DNA of 64,000 nt from Tetrahymena elliotti 4EA (lineage: Eukaryota > Ciliophora > Oligohymenophorea > Hymenostomatida > Tetrahymenidae). The notes beneath the pieces were generated by a model. The model saw only the letters and a program-made list of their open reading frames with translations. It was not told the DNA's origin and did not search any database. The stretch is taken from NCBI GenBank assembly GCA_000231825.2, contig JH720322.1, positions 310,001 through 374,000 on the forward strand, given 5' to 3'. Position 1 is the first letter of the stretch; each line of letters begins with the position of its first letter. Shown one piece after another: positions 45,435-59,000 of this stretch. Both the position numbers and the translations under genes were made by a program.

Positions 45435-46936
45435 AAAGCAAGCAAACAAATCTAAATTATTGAAAGATAAATAGAGTGCAAAATAATTTTAAAAAATATT
45501 TATTTAAATTAGAAATAAATTGATAAGTAAAATGTTATGATATTAAGATTATATTATCTGTCTTTTTTTAAGCTAAAATCTTATAATTTTATCTAATATT
45601 CACAAATACTTAAATGTAAGTAAAAGAGAGTTAAATAAATCATTAAATATTTGTTAGAACATAAAGTTTAATTTCAAAAAATTATTAAAAGCACAAATCT
45701 TTCAATTTAAGTCAAAAAATCATTTCAAATTACATGTCCAATTTTTTATTTTCTATTTTTATTCAAAACACTTTTTTAGAATAAAAAAGATTTAAATTTT
45801 TAAATCTAAAGTCATAATAATTGTTTGTTTAAAATAATTTTTAACAATCACTTTGAAGTTTATTGTTCACTTCAAATTTAATTTTCAATTTTTAATTTAC
45901 AAAAAATTATTTTTTTTAAAGAAAATACTTATTATTTATTTTTTATTTTAAAAAAATCACTCTCTAATTTGAATAATTACTTTGAAATTTTAAAAGTATG
46001 AATTTAATATGATATTTCGAAGATTGAGAGGAAGGAAATTTTTTATAAAACACAAATGTCAAATTTTTAAAAAAACTACTAATCTACTAATAATAGTGAG
46101 TATTTAAATTAAAAGAATTTTTTGAAAAAATCTTTGCTTAATAATAATAATAATTCTATAAAGTATTCATTTTAATGGTTCTGATAATATTTTTTTAATA
46201 ATTAAGTCTCTTTTTACACAAATAATATTCAACTTTGTTTGAATAGAAAAATGCTGATTCAAATTATTTGTAAATAATTAAAAAAAATATTGCTGAAAGG
46301 GGATAAATTAAGTATTACTCATTTTAAAAGTTTTTTTAAAATTATTTAACAATCAAAGATACATTCTGTCGAGATTAAAATTAAATGAGGAATTAATTCT
46401 ACAAAATGTAATAATTATAAGAAAGACGAGACGGTTGGATAAATATTAATATGGGTTTAATTTTATTGAAATTTTTTTCTTTTATACGAGTTATTAAAAT
46501 TTAATTCATATTTTAGTAGAATATTTTTACTTAAGGTGTTTTAATTTTAATAATATTTTGTATTTTAATTCTAAGTAAATATTAAAAGTTTTAAATACAT
46601 TTATTCAAGGACAAATTTCACAAGTGCAAATGCTATTTATATTATCATTTTTAAACTGATTTAGATTCAGTTTAAAAAAAGAATACTTTCTGATAATCTC
46701 ATGCAAAGTAAATAAGCTACCAAAAAAAAATGTACTTACTTTTATGAATAAAATGAAAAAATTAAACATGCATATTATTTGATTTTGTGAAAAATATAGA
46801 TTTCTACATTATATCATATTATTAACTGTAAATTAATAAGAATCATCAAACATTAATTTATTCTTTTATATATCAGAAAACAAAACTAATATGAATAAAT
46901 ACTTTATTATTTATTTCATTTAATAATTGATTATTT
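45435..46936. other. Intergenic, largely the second arm of the segmental duplication
   Basis: AT-rich sequence. From about 45,880 onward it shows increasing similarity to 42,200-42,990. No gene is visible before the CTR stop at 46937. Confidence 0.55.
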
Positions 46937-47205
46937 TCAAAACTTACCATATGGAGTATCTGTGTCACTGATATTAGATACATCGTGGCAACAATCATAT
47001 TTTTTGTAAGCTTCTGTCCAATCTTTTTGAGCTCCATTAAAACAGTAACCTAAACCACATCCTAAAGCAATAACAAGTCCAACCCAAAAATTCATAGTCA
47101 TCATTATCATCATAACAATAACGTTTGAGAGTTGATAGATGAATTAATAAAAAGTTAAAACTAGTCTGATTACAAATATAGATTATTTTGAACGTAAAAG
47201 GAATT
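46190..47205. repeat. Segmental duplication, arm 2 (intact CTR copy)
   Basis: Partner of 42,300-43,335 in the same orientation. It overlaps the 3' two-thirds of the intact copper-transporter gene and its 3' flank. The two arms enclose the PGP phosphatase and Asterix genes. Confidence 0.8.
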
Positions 47206-47423
47206 CTTTTATAAATTTCTCTAACCTAGGTAAAAACATGTGAGCAAAGCAGTATAAAAAAGATAGGAATAAACCTAGAAGAAACAATCCTATGTTATCA
47301 TCTTCTTTAGAATACCATCTATTTTTATAAAGCATTTAAAATTTTAATCAAATTAAAAATAAACATTTACGTTTTAAAGACAAACTAGACATCTCTAGTA
47401 AATTCTAAGATCATGTGCATCAT
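46937..47423 (-). CDS. CTR/SLC31-family high-affinity copper transporter
   Basis: Exon 47423-47371, a 52-bp intron and exon 47318-46937 give 144 residues. The layout is that of Ctr proteins: a short Met-rich N-terminus (MMHM), the VFKTWY segment before helix 1, helix 1 (NIGLFLLGLFLSFLYCF), a cytosolic loop with RLEKFIKEFLLRSK, helix 2 with the MxxxM selectivity motif (Met87, Met91), and helix 3 with GxxxG (Gly104, Gly108). The tail contains a Cys-Cys-His cluster (KKYDCCHD) that may pass copper to chaperones. Such proteins form trimers that import Cu(I) across the plasma membrane or release it from vesicles. A truncated pseudogene lies 3.7 kb away in a direct duplication. The frame ends at TGA 46939-46937. 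Confidence 0.92.
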
Positions 47424-47797
47424 TTTTGCGAAATCTTTTTATAGTTATTTTAATTGTTTTCTATATCAACTATTTTTAAGTTGTTTTTATCTTATATTAT
47501 TTATAATAAATTAATTTTTTGACTAAGCAAATATCAATTAATCTTGTTAATCAGATCGCTAATATTAAATACTTAATTTTTTGATTTCAAGGATCAAAAT
47601 ATAAAATCGATTAAAAAAGAACTTTCTTAATTTATTTGAAAAGGGTTTTCTAAATCTAAAATTTTTCAGATTTTTATTTGAGATCATTATATTTTTAAAT
47701 TAGAAATATAAAATATTTATAAATATTAAACTATTTATCTATTTGTTAAGTTAAAAGCTCTATTCATTCTTATTAATATTTTCTGGCTATTCCTAGC
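47424..47797. other. Divergent spacer between the CTR gene and a short ORF
   Basis: 374 bp of AT-rich sequence that should contain the CTR promoter. No motif was recognised. Confidence 0.5.
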
Positions 47798-47974
47798 ATG
47801 GTAGAATCAGAAATGTAAGAAAATTTTCCATTAGATTCTAGAGATAATCGTCAACTAAAACTTAAAATACAGGGCCTTTAGTTAGTAGATTTTACTGTTA
47901 TAGCTTTAAATCATTATTCAATTTTAGAAACATACATAGATTTTCTAAAATAATATCTTTATAAAATAATTTGA
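47798..47974 (+). CDS. Short ORF of unknown function, with an open in-frame extension past TGA
   Basis: 58 residues from ATG 47798: an acidic N-terminus (MVESEMQENFPLDSRDNRQL), then an amphipathic helical stretch (LQLVDFTVIALNHYSILE, YIDFLKQYLYKII), ending at TGA 47972-47974. The same frame then stays protein-like for another 21 codons (EDQSKVKQCFEVEYQKKKKAI) to a second TGA at 48038-48040. It may be a complete small protein, one with stop readthrough, or a gene with a nonsense mutation. No family is recognised. It is divergent from the CTR gene and converges on the MORN gene. Confidence 0.45.
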
Positions 47975-48245
47975 GAAGATTAGTCGAAGGTTAAATAATG
48001 TTTTGAAGTAGAATATCAGAAGAAAAAAAAAGCAATTTGATATTTTTTGTAATAATTAAATTAAAATTGTTATGACTATGAATAAATGAATATAAATATA
48101 GGGAGAAATAAGAATGAATGATAAATTGAATAATTAATTATGAATTGAAATATTTATTTTTGTTAATAATATGTTATTGTGTTTTGGAAAATAAGATTTA
48201 GCTAAATAATTTGATTAAATTTTAGAATAGAAATATGACTTAGTC

Positions 48246-49298
48246 TCAAATTCTTAAAAAGTTTCTAATACTTTCAGGTAAAAGACTACAATAACAGCTA
48301 CTACTTTAAATTTCATTATTTTCTATTGACATTTTAAAATTTTACTAATTGGTTAAATCGCTTGGTTCACTAGTGATTTTATTTTCATTATTATATAATT
48401 ACACATTTGTTTCTATTTTATCTATTGGTAGTTAATTTTTTAAATCAGCTTCTATTTCTAGCTCTTCAAAAATTACTTTACTTTTACTGTTTTATTTAGA
48501 TGTTTAAGATTTAAGAGATTTGAATGTGGGTATGTTAGAGGAGGTTGAAATAAATTAATCATCTTTGTAAATACCTTCTTAAATAACTTTTCCATTAAAA
48601 CTAATTAGTAAACCTTGGCCTTCTCTTTTGTCATGGTTAAATTTTCCAATAAAAGTGGCACATAAATCATAAAGAATAGCTTTTCCTTGACCATGTTTCA
48701 TTCCATTTTCTACCTAGCCAACGTACTAATCTCCATTCATGTAAAAAAACCTTCCTTTACCAATTTTAACATCTTAAACATATTCACCTTCAAACCTTTC
48801 CTAGTTTTAATCAACTTAAATTCCAATGCCATTTTTTTAATCATTAGAAAAATCACCAAAATAAAAAGATTTATCTTTGTATAGCAAGATACCTTTACCA
48901 TGTTTTTACTATTATTAATTTACTTCTCCTATATATCTATATTCACTATTAACAATATATTAAACGTTTGTTCTTAGAGAAGATTAAGCTGGATTAACTA
49001 AATCAACACTTTTATCTGATAGGAATATATATGTTTCAGCAAAATCATTTAGAAGAATTTGATTTTCTAATTTCAAACGCTACTAAATTGTATAATTATT
49101 ATCTCTATCACCAGTATTATATGCCTAAATTGGATTTACATCTGATTACAGCTAAAGGTTAAGACTTTGAGAATTTCTCCATAAAAAAGAGGATTTTTTA
49201 TCTTCAAACATCTGCCCTTATTTAAGTGAATTAAAATTCTTACCTGAAGCATCACTATTTGGTTAAAAAGTATCTATATATTGTGATTCAAAGTGCAT
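48246..49298 (-). CDS. MORN-repeat protein, single exon
   Basis: An uninterrupted 350-residue frame from ATG 49298 to TGA 48248-48246. Residues about 120-245 form five MORN repeats, e.g. YIGEVNQQQQKHGKGILLY, FEGEYVQDVKIGKGRFFY, YVGQVENGMKHGQGKAILY and FIGKFNHDKREGQGLLI. MORN repeats form extended beta-hairpin rods that bind lipids or scaffold cytoskeletal and membrane structures; ciliates have many. The N-terminal 115 residues are polar and helical, and the C-terminal 100 are Ser/Asn/Glu-rich and probably disordered. Gln is encoded mostly by TAA and TAG, including a four-codon Gln run. There is no kinase or other catalytic domain. The start is the first ATG of the frame. Confidence 0.88.
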
Positions 49299-50738
49299 TT
49301 TCAATTATATTTATTATCTGATTAACCAGTTTATATACCTAAAATTTTCCAATATATAAACAATTTTTGCTGTATTTATTAATCTCTAATTCAACCAAAC
49401 AAAATTATGATTTATCATATAATGTAAAATTTTACAAAAGCCATTAATTAATGCAAAAATTTACACAATTAAATTTTAATCTTTTAACAGATCAATGCTA
49501 ATTCAATATTAATTATCCTGATAAACTGTAAAGATTCTTAAAATGTTTATTAAAAACAGCTAGGAACTTATTAAAACTACTTACACTTATATAAGTAAAT
49601 CATTTTTCTCCATAAATTAAAAAAACAAAAATAAAGAAGATACTTTAATTTGCAAGTAAAAAAATACAAAATAAATACTGTTCAGTTTTAATAATATTTT
49701 TTGAATATTAAGATTTGATAATAATCTCCATTCTATTAAAACTAGCTAGTAGCTAGACAGATTATGAAAATACTTTTTACTAGAAATCTAAAGTAATGAT
49801 ATCTAATTTGGAATTCAATCATGAATAATAAAATAAAAATTATTGAGAAATGTTTTAAGTTTTAGGAAAATTAAGTAAATTATTTTCAAATACATAAAAA
49901 CCTTCAAATGTTCTACTTTCTTTTTTATAAAAAATATGCATAAATTTAATTAATTGCTATTAACTATTTCTTACAAAAGCTAATAATTTAAACAAATTTG
50001 AAGCTATTAAAAACCCAAAATCTAAAATCTGTATTTTAATTTACTCTAAAAAAAAATAAGTAAAAAAATATCCAATATTGTTGTGGATTGAAAAATAAAT
50101 CATTCAATTTTATGTGAATAATGATTATTAAATTAAAGAGATGACTTTAAAATTTATAATTTAAATTAAAAACTTTTTAAAATCATTATTTTTTCAATTA
50201 ATGGTTGTAAATAAATTATTTTCTTAATTTAAAAGTAAAAACATGAATAAAAGAATAATTTTTACTATTCATTTTTATTTAAATAAAAATTTTTTTGAAA
50301 TGTCAAGTTAAATATTTATTAAATTTAAATTAAATCAAAAATTTATTGAAAGAACAGAGCTAAAAAGATAAAATATTTTAGAAGGATTAAGAAAAGAAAT
50401 GTCTTATTTGTAAAAGAAATAAATGAATAAATTCTACATATATCTTCTGAATTTTATTATTATATTTTTTTTGCTGAAATAAAAAATATTTATTACAAAT
50501 AAATTTTTTATATGGGTTAACAACATGCTGAAAACACATTCATTTAGTGCAGAGAATAAGATCAGATAATTAAGTGTACATATCTTTTCTTGAATAAATG
50601 CATCACTGATGAATATTTTTTAAAATTAATTTGAAACAGGAGAAGTTTAAAAGATAGAAAAATAAATAAATAAGATATTTTAAAATAAAATAAAGAGATT
50701 CATATAGTATCAATCAAACAAGAAACTATTAAGAGAGA
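49299..50738. other. Divergent intergenic region
   Basis: About 1.4 kb between the divergent MORN and RPN3 starts. It is AT-rich, with no RNA gene or protein ORF recognised, and is expected to hold both promoters. Confidence 0.55.
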
Positions 50739-52899
50739 ATGTCATAAGCTAAAGACGATAAAAATAACAAAGATAATTAAGTCAAAAAGGTTGAAAAGAA
50801 GGAAGAGGTTGTTAAGAAGCCTGTTACCCTTTTAGAAGGTGAATTATTTTAATACAATAAAATGATTTGTTTTATTTAAGTAAATTTTTACAGAATTAGC
50901 TGATTATTATCATGCAATTTTTAATGTAAAAACGACATTCAAAATAATTTTAAATAAATTCAATATATAATGAATAATTTGACAACTCTTTTAATTATAA
51001 AAAGAACTTAGAAACTAGGTTTTGACAATTGAAAAGGCTATTAGTTAAAACGATTTAAAGACTGTATAAAAGACATGCAAAGGCATGAGACGCTTCAAAA
51101 AATATTTAAAATCTCATCACTTTGCTAAAATTTGGGCTACCATTTTCCCTAATGAAACTGAATATAACTTTGAAAGCTTTGAAGATTTTGATAAAACTTT
51201 TGAAGAAAATTTCGATATTTCTAAGAAAAAAGTTTAAAGAATTTCCAAGTCTACTGAATTCGATTTCTTTTTCAGAATTCTTCTTTTGTGCTACTTCCTT
51301 CAAATAAATAAAGTTGATCAAGTATGATTTTAAAAAAATAAATTATGATAAAATACAATCTTCAATAATTCTTGGACATAAATATGCAAAAATAATTATT
51401 GAATGATTTCCTAACACAATACTAAATGATATATTTGATTTAGTAATATTAACTTTTTAATATTATTACTTAATAGGCTTATGATTTGGCTGGAAAACTA
51501 TTTAATAGAGTTTCTGAAGTTAATAAAAAGCACTTTGAATAGTTGAGTGCTTTCGTTTATTTCTATTATGCACGTACTCGTGAACTTAAAAACCAAATTA
51601 TTGAAATTAGGGAGTAATATTTTATGCTATCTTTTTAGAATTTTAGATTGCTTTAAGCAAAAATACTTTATTGATTCAGTTGAAATATTCGTTAAAAATT
51701 AAATATGATTTTTATTTAAATAAAAGAGAACTATTTGAGGCATATAGATTAGCATGCATCAAGCATAATGATTTGGCTCAAGTAAATTTAATTTAAGGAA
51801 AACTTCAATCTCTAAAAAGTTGTTTTAATAAATTATAATAGGCTACTTTAGTTAATTCTATTTTGAGAAACTATTTGCACTACAATCACTATGAAGCTGC
51901 TCAACATTTTGTTTCCAAAATTACTTTCCCTGAAAATGTATCAAATAACGAATCAATTCGTTTCCTTTACTATACAGGTAGAATAAAAGCTGTTCAAGTT
52001 GAATACTCCGAAGCTTTCAATTACCTTAATCAAGCACTTAAAAAGTCTCCTGATAATTCTGCTTTAGGGTTCCGTATTGAAGCCTAAAAGCTTGCTGTTA
52101 TTGTCGAATTTTTGATGGTAAATATTCCTAAAGAAAAGAATATGCTTTAATAATTTTTAAATAAAAGGGTAATATTCCTAATAGAGATATTTTTACAAAG
52201 TAAGAGTTCTGGAAACCTCTCTACCCTTACTATAAGTTAGTTTAAAGTGTTTTAAAAGGCAATTTGGTTGACTTCAACAAAGTTGTCACCTAATATGCCA
52301 ACTTGTTCATAAAAGATAGAAATTATACTTTAATCCAAAGGTAATTGAATACAAATCAATAAAAAGTTAAATACTTATTTTAAAAATAGACTTTAGCAAA
52401 CCGTTATTAAAACTGGATTAAGAAAAATCAATTTATCCTACAGCAGAATTTCATTCACTGATATTGCATAAAAAATAGACTTGAAAAAAAATAGCGATGT
52501 TGAATTCATTGTAGCAAAAGCCATCAGAGATGGTATTCTTAATGCAAAGATTGATCATGAAAACTAGTATATTGTTATTAAGGTAATGACCATTAAATAT
52601 TTTATAAGGCTATTATTTACTTATTCTAAATTTCTATTAATAGCAAGAAAATGATATCTATAGTACAAATTTACCTCAAGATGCTTTTGCTAAGAGAATT
52701 TCATATTGTCTTAACCTCCACAACTCTGCTACTAAAGTAATTTAAATATATCAAAAAGCTTTCATTAAATATAAATGTAAATTATTAATAGGCTCTTTAG
52801 TATCCTGATACTAACTATCAATATTAGAATAAAAGCGATGATGAAAATGATGATGATGATGACATCGATATTTATAAAATTATGGAAGAAGATGGTTGA
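50739..52899 (+). CDS. RPN3: 26S proteasome regulatory subunit Rpn3 (PSMD3)
   Basis: Nine phase-consistent exons (50739-50838, 51005-51321, 51477-51613, 51727-51781, 51842-52117, 52168-52340, 52390-52582, 52644-52736, 52792-52899) give 483 residues. After a charged Lys-rich N-terminus the protein shows Rpn3 landmarks in order: VTLLEELRNQVLTIEKAIS, FRILLLCYFLQ, AYRLACIKHNDLAQ, LVNSILRNYLHYNHYEAA, FPENVSNNESIRFLYYTGRI, then the PCI domain with INLSYSRISFTDIAQKIDL and DVEFIVAKAIRDGILNAKID. The C-terminus is acidic (DDENDDDDDID). Rpn3 is a non-ATPase lid subunit that helps assemble and stabilise the 19S particle. It is somewhat shorter than yeast or human Rpn3 (about 523-534), mostly in the N-terminal third. 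Introns are 49-166 bp. Confidence 0.95.
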
Positions 52900-54211
52900 A
52901 ATAAATAAATAAATATACCATTTTCCAATAAAGCTTTAAAAAATAAAATTTAGAGATTAAACTAAATTAAATTTTATAAGAATATTTATTTTATTCTTTA
53001 GAATATTTTTAAATTTTTATATCCTTTTGTAAATCTTCCAATTAAAATTTATCACAACGTCAAATAATTTTCTCGTTTTATACTACAATTAATGTTTACT
53101 CGTCAAACCTATAGTGATATTATGATAGATTAACTTTGAAATAAAGCTCAATTTTAAAATTAAAATTATAAAAGTCTTCAATTTCTCATAATCTCCTAAA
53201 AATTCTGAGAACAATTTGTATATATTTATTTTTTTATTCCATTTAATATTAAATAAAAAAAAATAAATAGCTGATTATTCTATTTTAAAAATTTATTGAA
53301 AAAATGTGAGATGATTAAATAAAAACTAAATATGATTAAGATAATGAAGTTTTTATATTAGGTGAATAATTTTTATTGGTATTTTAGCTTTATGATTAAA
53401 TTGAAATGATAAAATTTATGAAAGATCATTTAAAAATAAGTAATATTTTTTCATCATTTGTAATTTTTTAATTATTTCAACATTAAAAACACAATTCAAT
53501 TAATCTTTTTGTTTTTATAAGTTTTGATCTTAATCTTTATGTACCCTTTTCCCCTATACTATTTTCACTTTTAAAAATTAAAAAAATAAATTTTGAATAA
53601 AAAATATTTAAGAGAATAAGGAAAACATAAAATAATGAATTAAATTTGAATACAGCTAATAAAAAGTAATGAGCTACTAGAAACATCAATTTATTCATGA
53701 GATCTGTAAAATATTTTATGTTTTCTATTAATATTTATTTATTTTAAAGAAATTAAATTGAATATTTATTTATTAACTGATAATTAATATGAAAAATTTG
53801 ATGACTTGACTTGCTCGAAATAAAAAAACAAATTGAATTAATTTGATAGTTTCTCATATAAAATAGATAATGTGCTTTTAAATTAAATAATTAAAGAAAG
53901 TAAATATTAATAAAATAAGAAGGTAAAATAAATATTTTATATATTAAATTTAGTTCAAAATAATTAAACCTTTTATAGTCTTAATTCATATCATATAATT
54001 TTTCAAGATTTATTTTGCTTATTCTTGAGAAAAGAATAAATTTATTCAAAACACTTTTGTCTTTATAGTTTTTATTTTCTGAAGATTTAAACTTTCTCAA
54101 AAATCATTACTGAGTAAATTAATTTAAATCTTAGACCTAAAAAATTGTTGATAAACAATTTTTATAAATTAATTTATTATTTAGATTTACTAATTAAGAT
54201 AGATTTAAGAT
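52900..54211. other. Intergenic, nothing recognised
   Basis: About 1.3 kb of AT-rich sequence between two plus-strand genes. No protein-like frame or RNA gene was seen. Confidence 0.55.
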
Positions 54212-55337
54212 ATGCCAATAGGTTTAATATTAGCTAAAGTAGGGATCTTGAATCACAGTTTTGCAAATAAATTCGATCAGTACTTAGTATCAGGTACCTA
54301 TGCTGGAGAATTGATTGATTGGAAGTAATATCTTCCACAGAAAATGACAGATTTAGTCTTAAGCTTTAGTGGTGATTATGGTTTTAAGTTATTATAAGAA
54401 TATCTTTCTGCTGTTTTCTTATTTTTTGTTAGCTCTACTATACTTTATTTTGTTGTATCTACATTTATGTATTTAGCTTTGTTTGTAATATTCAGAAAGA
54501 CTTTTCTTCCTCGCCATAAGGGAGGAAATTTTAAGATTTGGTTTGATATAAAATGGTCATTTTATGTGATTCTATTCTAATCATTTGCTATGACATTTCT
54601 AAATCTATTGATTCCTAGATACTCATTGGTCTATTATGATATCGATGAATATCCTAAATGGTGGTACTATCTAACTTTCTTACTTCACCTTGCTTTTAAT
54701 GAAACTTGGATATATTGGACTCACTACTTTGGCCACTATACTAAATTTGGTTACTAAAAACTGCACTGGGTTCATCATGTGTAAACAAAATTTTTGAAAC
54801 CTTATTTTTTAAATACAATTCTTTTAATTTAATTTTAAACAAAAAACATTTAAATTCTTATTTTTTCTGATATCAATAATTTTAATTAGATCAGTAGAAT
54901 TCACACCTTTTAGTGGTTGGACATTCCATCCTTTAGATGCATTTTTGTAAGGTTGTAATACACTAATAAGTTGTTATTTTTTCCCTATACATATCAGTGT
55001 AATTCAATTCTACTCACTTTTTGGAGGGTTATGGTCAATATTCCTTCATGATAACATACCTTGGGTCCCTCTCAAACTATTTATGTATTCACCTAATCAC
55101 ACAATTCATCATATTTAAGGTCATGGAAGATTATCTAATCTAGGTCACATGACTACAGTTTGGGATAGAATAGTTGGAACCTACGAAGATCCAGATATAG
55201 TAGATTATGGATGGCATTAATTCCCTCTATTCATAAAATTCTGTAATTTCTTTAATAATATATACGACACAGTATGCCCAGATAGATCTTCCAAATGGAA
55301 AGGTAAAAAATCTATACCTGATTATAAATAAGATTGA
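54212..55337 (+). CDS. Sterol desaturase / fatty acid hydroxylase superfamily enzyme
   Basis: Exon 54212-54780, an intron (54781-54889) and exon 54890-55337 give 338 residues. Several hydrophobic helices (e.g. AVFLFFVSSTILYFVVSTF) flank the three histidine boxes of this di-iron family: THYFGHY (HxxxH), LHWVHH (HxxHH, next to the exon junction) and NHTIHHIQGHGRLSNLGH (HxxHH). The order and spacing fit C-5 sterol desaturase (ERG3/SC5D) and related C-4 and C-22/C-24 ciliate sterol desaturases, which act in the ER membrane with cytochrome b5. The second box is followed by SVEFTPFSGWTFHPLD, also typical. Which carbon is modified cannot be told from sequence alone. The final segment YEDPDIVDYGW resembles the family's C-terminal region. 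It ends at TGA 55335-55337. Confidence 0.88.
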
Positions 55338-56063
55338 AAGCTTATTTTTATGTATTAGATAACTACTATTAAAAAAATTTTTAACTAAATAAGCAATTGT
55401 TTAATTTTGGAAAATTTTGTTTTTGTATATTTGCATGCATACTTACTTGTTTGTTAAGAAATATTTTCATTTTTCAATTAAAATCTATCAGTTAACTAAG
55501 TTTTTTTAATAATAAAATATCTTCTTATATTAACAAAAACCGAAATTGATTTAGAATTGTTTTGCATTTCATTAGGATGTATTTATCTCAAAATAATATC
55601 TTTAAAAAATAATAATTTTTGTTAGATTCTATTAAACTTATTTTATTGTTGATTTTTTTATTATTATCTTTAACTAAAAGTGTAGCACTAATTTTATATA
55701 ATTTTACTTTATTTGATTTTTTCTTGTTTTTTAACAGCAAAATATGTCATAGACATAGTATTATATAAGATTTAAATTTATATGGCGGTAAAAGTAGATG
55801 ATATAATAATTTGTTAGATGAAATTTTAATTTCGAACATGTTTATTATGAAATGGATAGCTAATTTGAAAACTAAATTTATCTATAAATAACACCAATAT
55901 AAAATATTTACTTTTATTTTTATTATATTTACATTATTATAAAAATTATTTTTAACTATAAGATATTAGTTTATTGATTGATTGATAGACTCACTTCCAA
56001 TAAATCATTTTTTTTAAAGGCAACCTTTTTATTGATTCAGTTAAATTTTAAATGATGATATTT
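55338..56063. other. Convergent intergenic region
   Basis: 3'-to-3' spacer between the desaturase and the C2-region gene. It contains a TTGATTGATTGAT patch near 55974-55987. Nothing else was recognised. Confidence 0.55.
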
Positions 56064-59000
56064 TCAATTAAAAAAAATAAATTACTTTTTATTAGAATCA
56101 GTGAGACCATAATCTTTAGAATAGCTGAATATTTCACTCTAAAGTAAATTATTTAAAGTGCTTTAATTATTTTTAGAACTTTTAGAATTTATTGGGTTTT
56201 TTTAATTTTAATTTATGTTGTAAAAAATATTTGATGAATCATTTTGTAGTTATTTTCCTTATTTATTTTCACTTTATTTGCTAAAGCTATAAGATTTTTT
56301 CTTGTTGTTTTCTTCTTCTTCATTTAAAATATCAGCAAGACTTTAATTAAAAATATTTTGAGAGAAACGCATAGTTCGTTTATTCTTCAGACTATTTTAT
56401 TAAATTACCTTTATTTTTTTACCATATGGTAAACTACTACTAGTCTTATTATTTTAAAGAGGTGTTGCTTAGCTTATATTATTATTAGTATTAGTGTTTG
56501 ATTAATTTAGTAAATCAGATATATTTATTTCATCATTTTATTTACTCTTTCTGGGAGAAGCACTAAAAAGTCTACTTTATTTATTTAAAAAGTAAGAATT
56601 ATCCTTTGAGCTTTTGTGTGGACTATCAGCCTTTACATCATAAAATCCACTTCTGTTTGTTTTAGATAAGTAGCTAATATTAGGGTTCTCTATATAAATT
56701 TAAATAAACAGTTTAATAAATTTATTTTTGATAACAATTATTTTAAGAATTAAAGTCGATTCAAATTTCATAAAATATTTGAAAAAATTCTTTTGTTATT
56801 TTTTTCAATACAATACCTTTGTTTGAGATGAATATTGATTTTGTGAGTATGACTGAAGGCTGTTTTTCCCAGTCTGGCTTAGAACTAATATATTAAATCC
56901 ATTCTTGGGGTAGTGGCTCACATGTATAATATAAGTGATTTGGCAAATAAATCTAAATAATTTATAATGTAAATTTATTATTATATAAGTATTCTAGGTT
57001 AAAATAGAATATAGATTTACTCCCTGGTATTCTCTAAGACCTACTCTATTCACATTTGTTTCTTCAGAAGCAATTAATCCTAAAGTAATCTGTAATGAAT
57101 AGAAAAATATAATTTACAAAAAGCAAAAATAAGTTAAAATTTATTACTGCTACACTCCATTTTAGTAATGGTAAATCCTTTCCATTGAAGACTTTAAAAT
57201 ACTCATTTCTTATAACTTGCTCACTAGTAAACTCATTTAGCTCAAGTTAAACATTACCTATAACCTTATTTTCACATAAGAGGTTTATTTATAGAATAGG
57301 ATTTAAGTTTATAAACTGATTGAGAGATTTTCTGCTTGTTACAAAAAAATAAAATATTCTCATCCTATTTAGAGGGACATAGAAGTTAGAATAATCTTCA
57401 CCAGTTTAAACAGCATATTGCATCTCAATCTTATATCTTTCTTTTATATCCAAAAAGCTATATTCTAAATAATAATTTCTTTCCACTTCTTTTTATATCG
57501 GAATATCTCTAACTGAATTTATAAGAACCATAAACCTGTACTTGTGTAATTTATTTAATTCATTATCATTTTCATTAGAAGGAAAGTTATTTTTAACTAT
57601 TATTTCAGTTTCTGGCTCAATATTAAATTCCCAATCTATAATTATTTATTTTCAATATTTTTATTCATTACTATTTAAAATTTTTTACTTAAAGGCATTT
57701 GCTTATCACTTGGATTATCAATAAAATTATTAATTTTAGATTGATTAGGATTATTAAAAGTGCCGTAAAAACCTTTTAACTAAGAAGCTGAAGTAAGATT
57801 AACTTTGGTGTCTTCAGTAACTGGTATTCCAATTATCTTAGCAAAGTTAAACTCTGCTGTAATTAACTTATCAATCTCAACATATAACTTGAAACTAAAA
57901 AAATTTGTAAAGAATGATATTTAATAAATTAAATATTTTACCAGCTTGAACAAACCTTATGCTCTTGATAAAGCATAGGAGTATCAATGTGCTTTAAATC
58001 AGTTCTATTAAGCCATTCATATTATTTGCCTCTATTCTTAAATTTACAAAATTTAAAATAAATAATAAAAACAAAATTAAAAAATACTTATAAATGCTTG
58101 TCAGTTTGAAGAATCATTTTTAATGTAAGTTTATTCGTCAGCTAATGAGTAGGGAAGATTTCTTCACAATATTTGCAGGGTTAAACTCTTTAATAAGTTT
58201 CTTTTTATTTCTAATAAAGATATTTAAAATATCAAATACATAAAAATAATTTATTTATACAGCAATATCAGCAAATGGTGATTTTTTAATTTCAGTTGTA
58301 TGTTCTCCATATTCTGTAATAGGCTTCACATCAATAGGTATTTCATATTTATCCAGTATAAATCCACGAATATTAATTAACCACCACAAACCACTTTCAT
58401 CTTTAATAAAATCTCCAATTATTTCTTTGAAAGTAATCCCCAAATGAATATGAAAATATCTACCAATATTATCTAATTGTGGGATTGTTTCTTCAACAAA
58501 TTTCCCTTTTTATGATTCTACTATTGTACAGCTATTCATAATTTACATATTGATTACATATTTTTTTATTTCTGCTGCATCGCTTTTATCCTTGTAATCA
58601 AGTTTATTTGTAACAATCCAAGCATATGGATTCTTATCTTTCCTCCAAACAGTTCTACAGATGAATGCTTTTGGCCCATTACTTTTAACAAATCTTTGCA
58701 GTACAGTTAATTAATTTTTATCCTGAAATAAGTTTGATGATACTGTATCAAGCTCACTTTTGCTGACTAAGTTTACATCGTTGCCTACCAGCTCTTAATT
58801 TCTATAGCAAGGCTTATTTATAGATTAAAATTAAAATATTATCGTTGTAAATTTAACGAATTAAAAATATGATAAACTTTATAAAAAAGATTTTTTATTC
58901 ACTTTCAAAAGGTTTCTCTTTTTTAGAATTAAACACTCTGATAATTAAAATGCACAAATAATTTTATCACCTTTTTCATTACGCAAACGAGCTCATCTGG

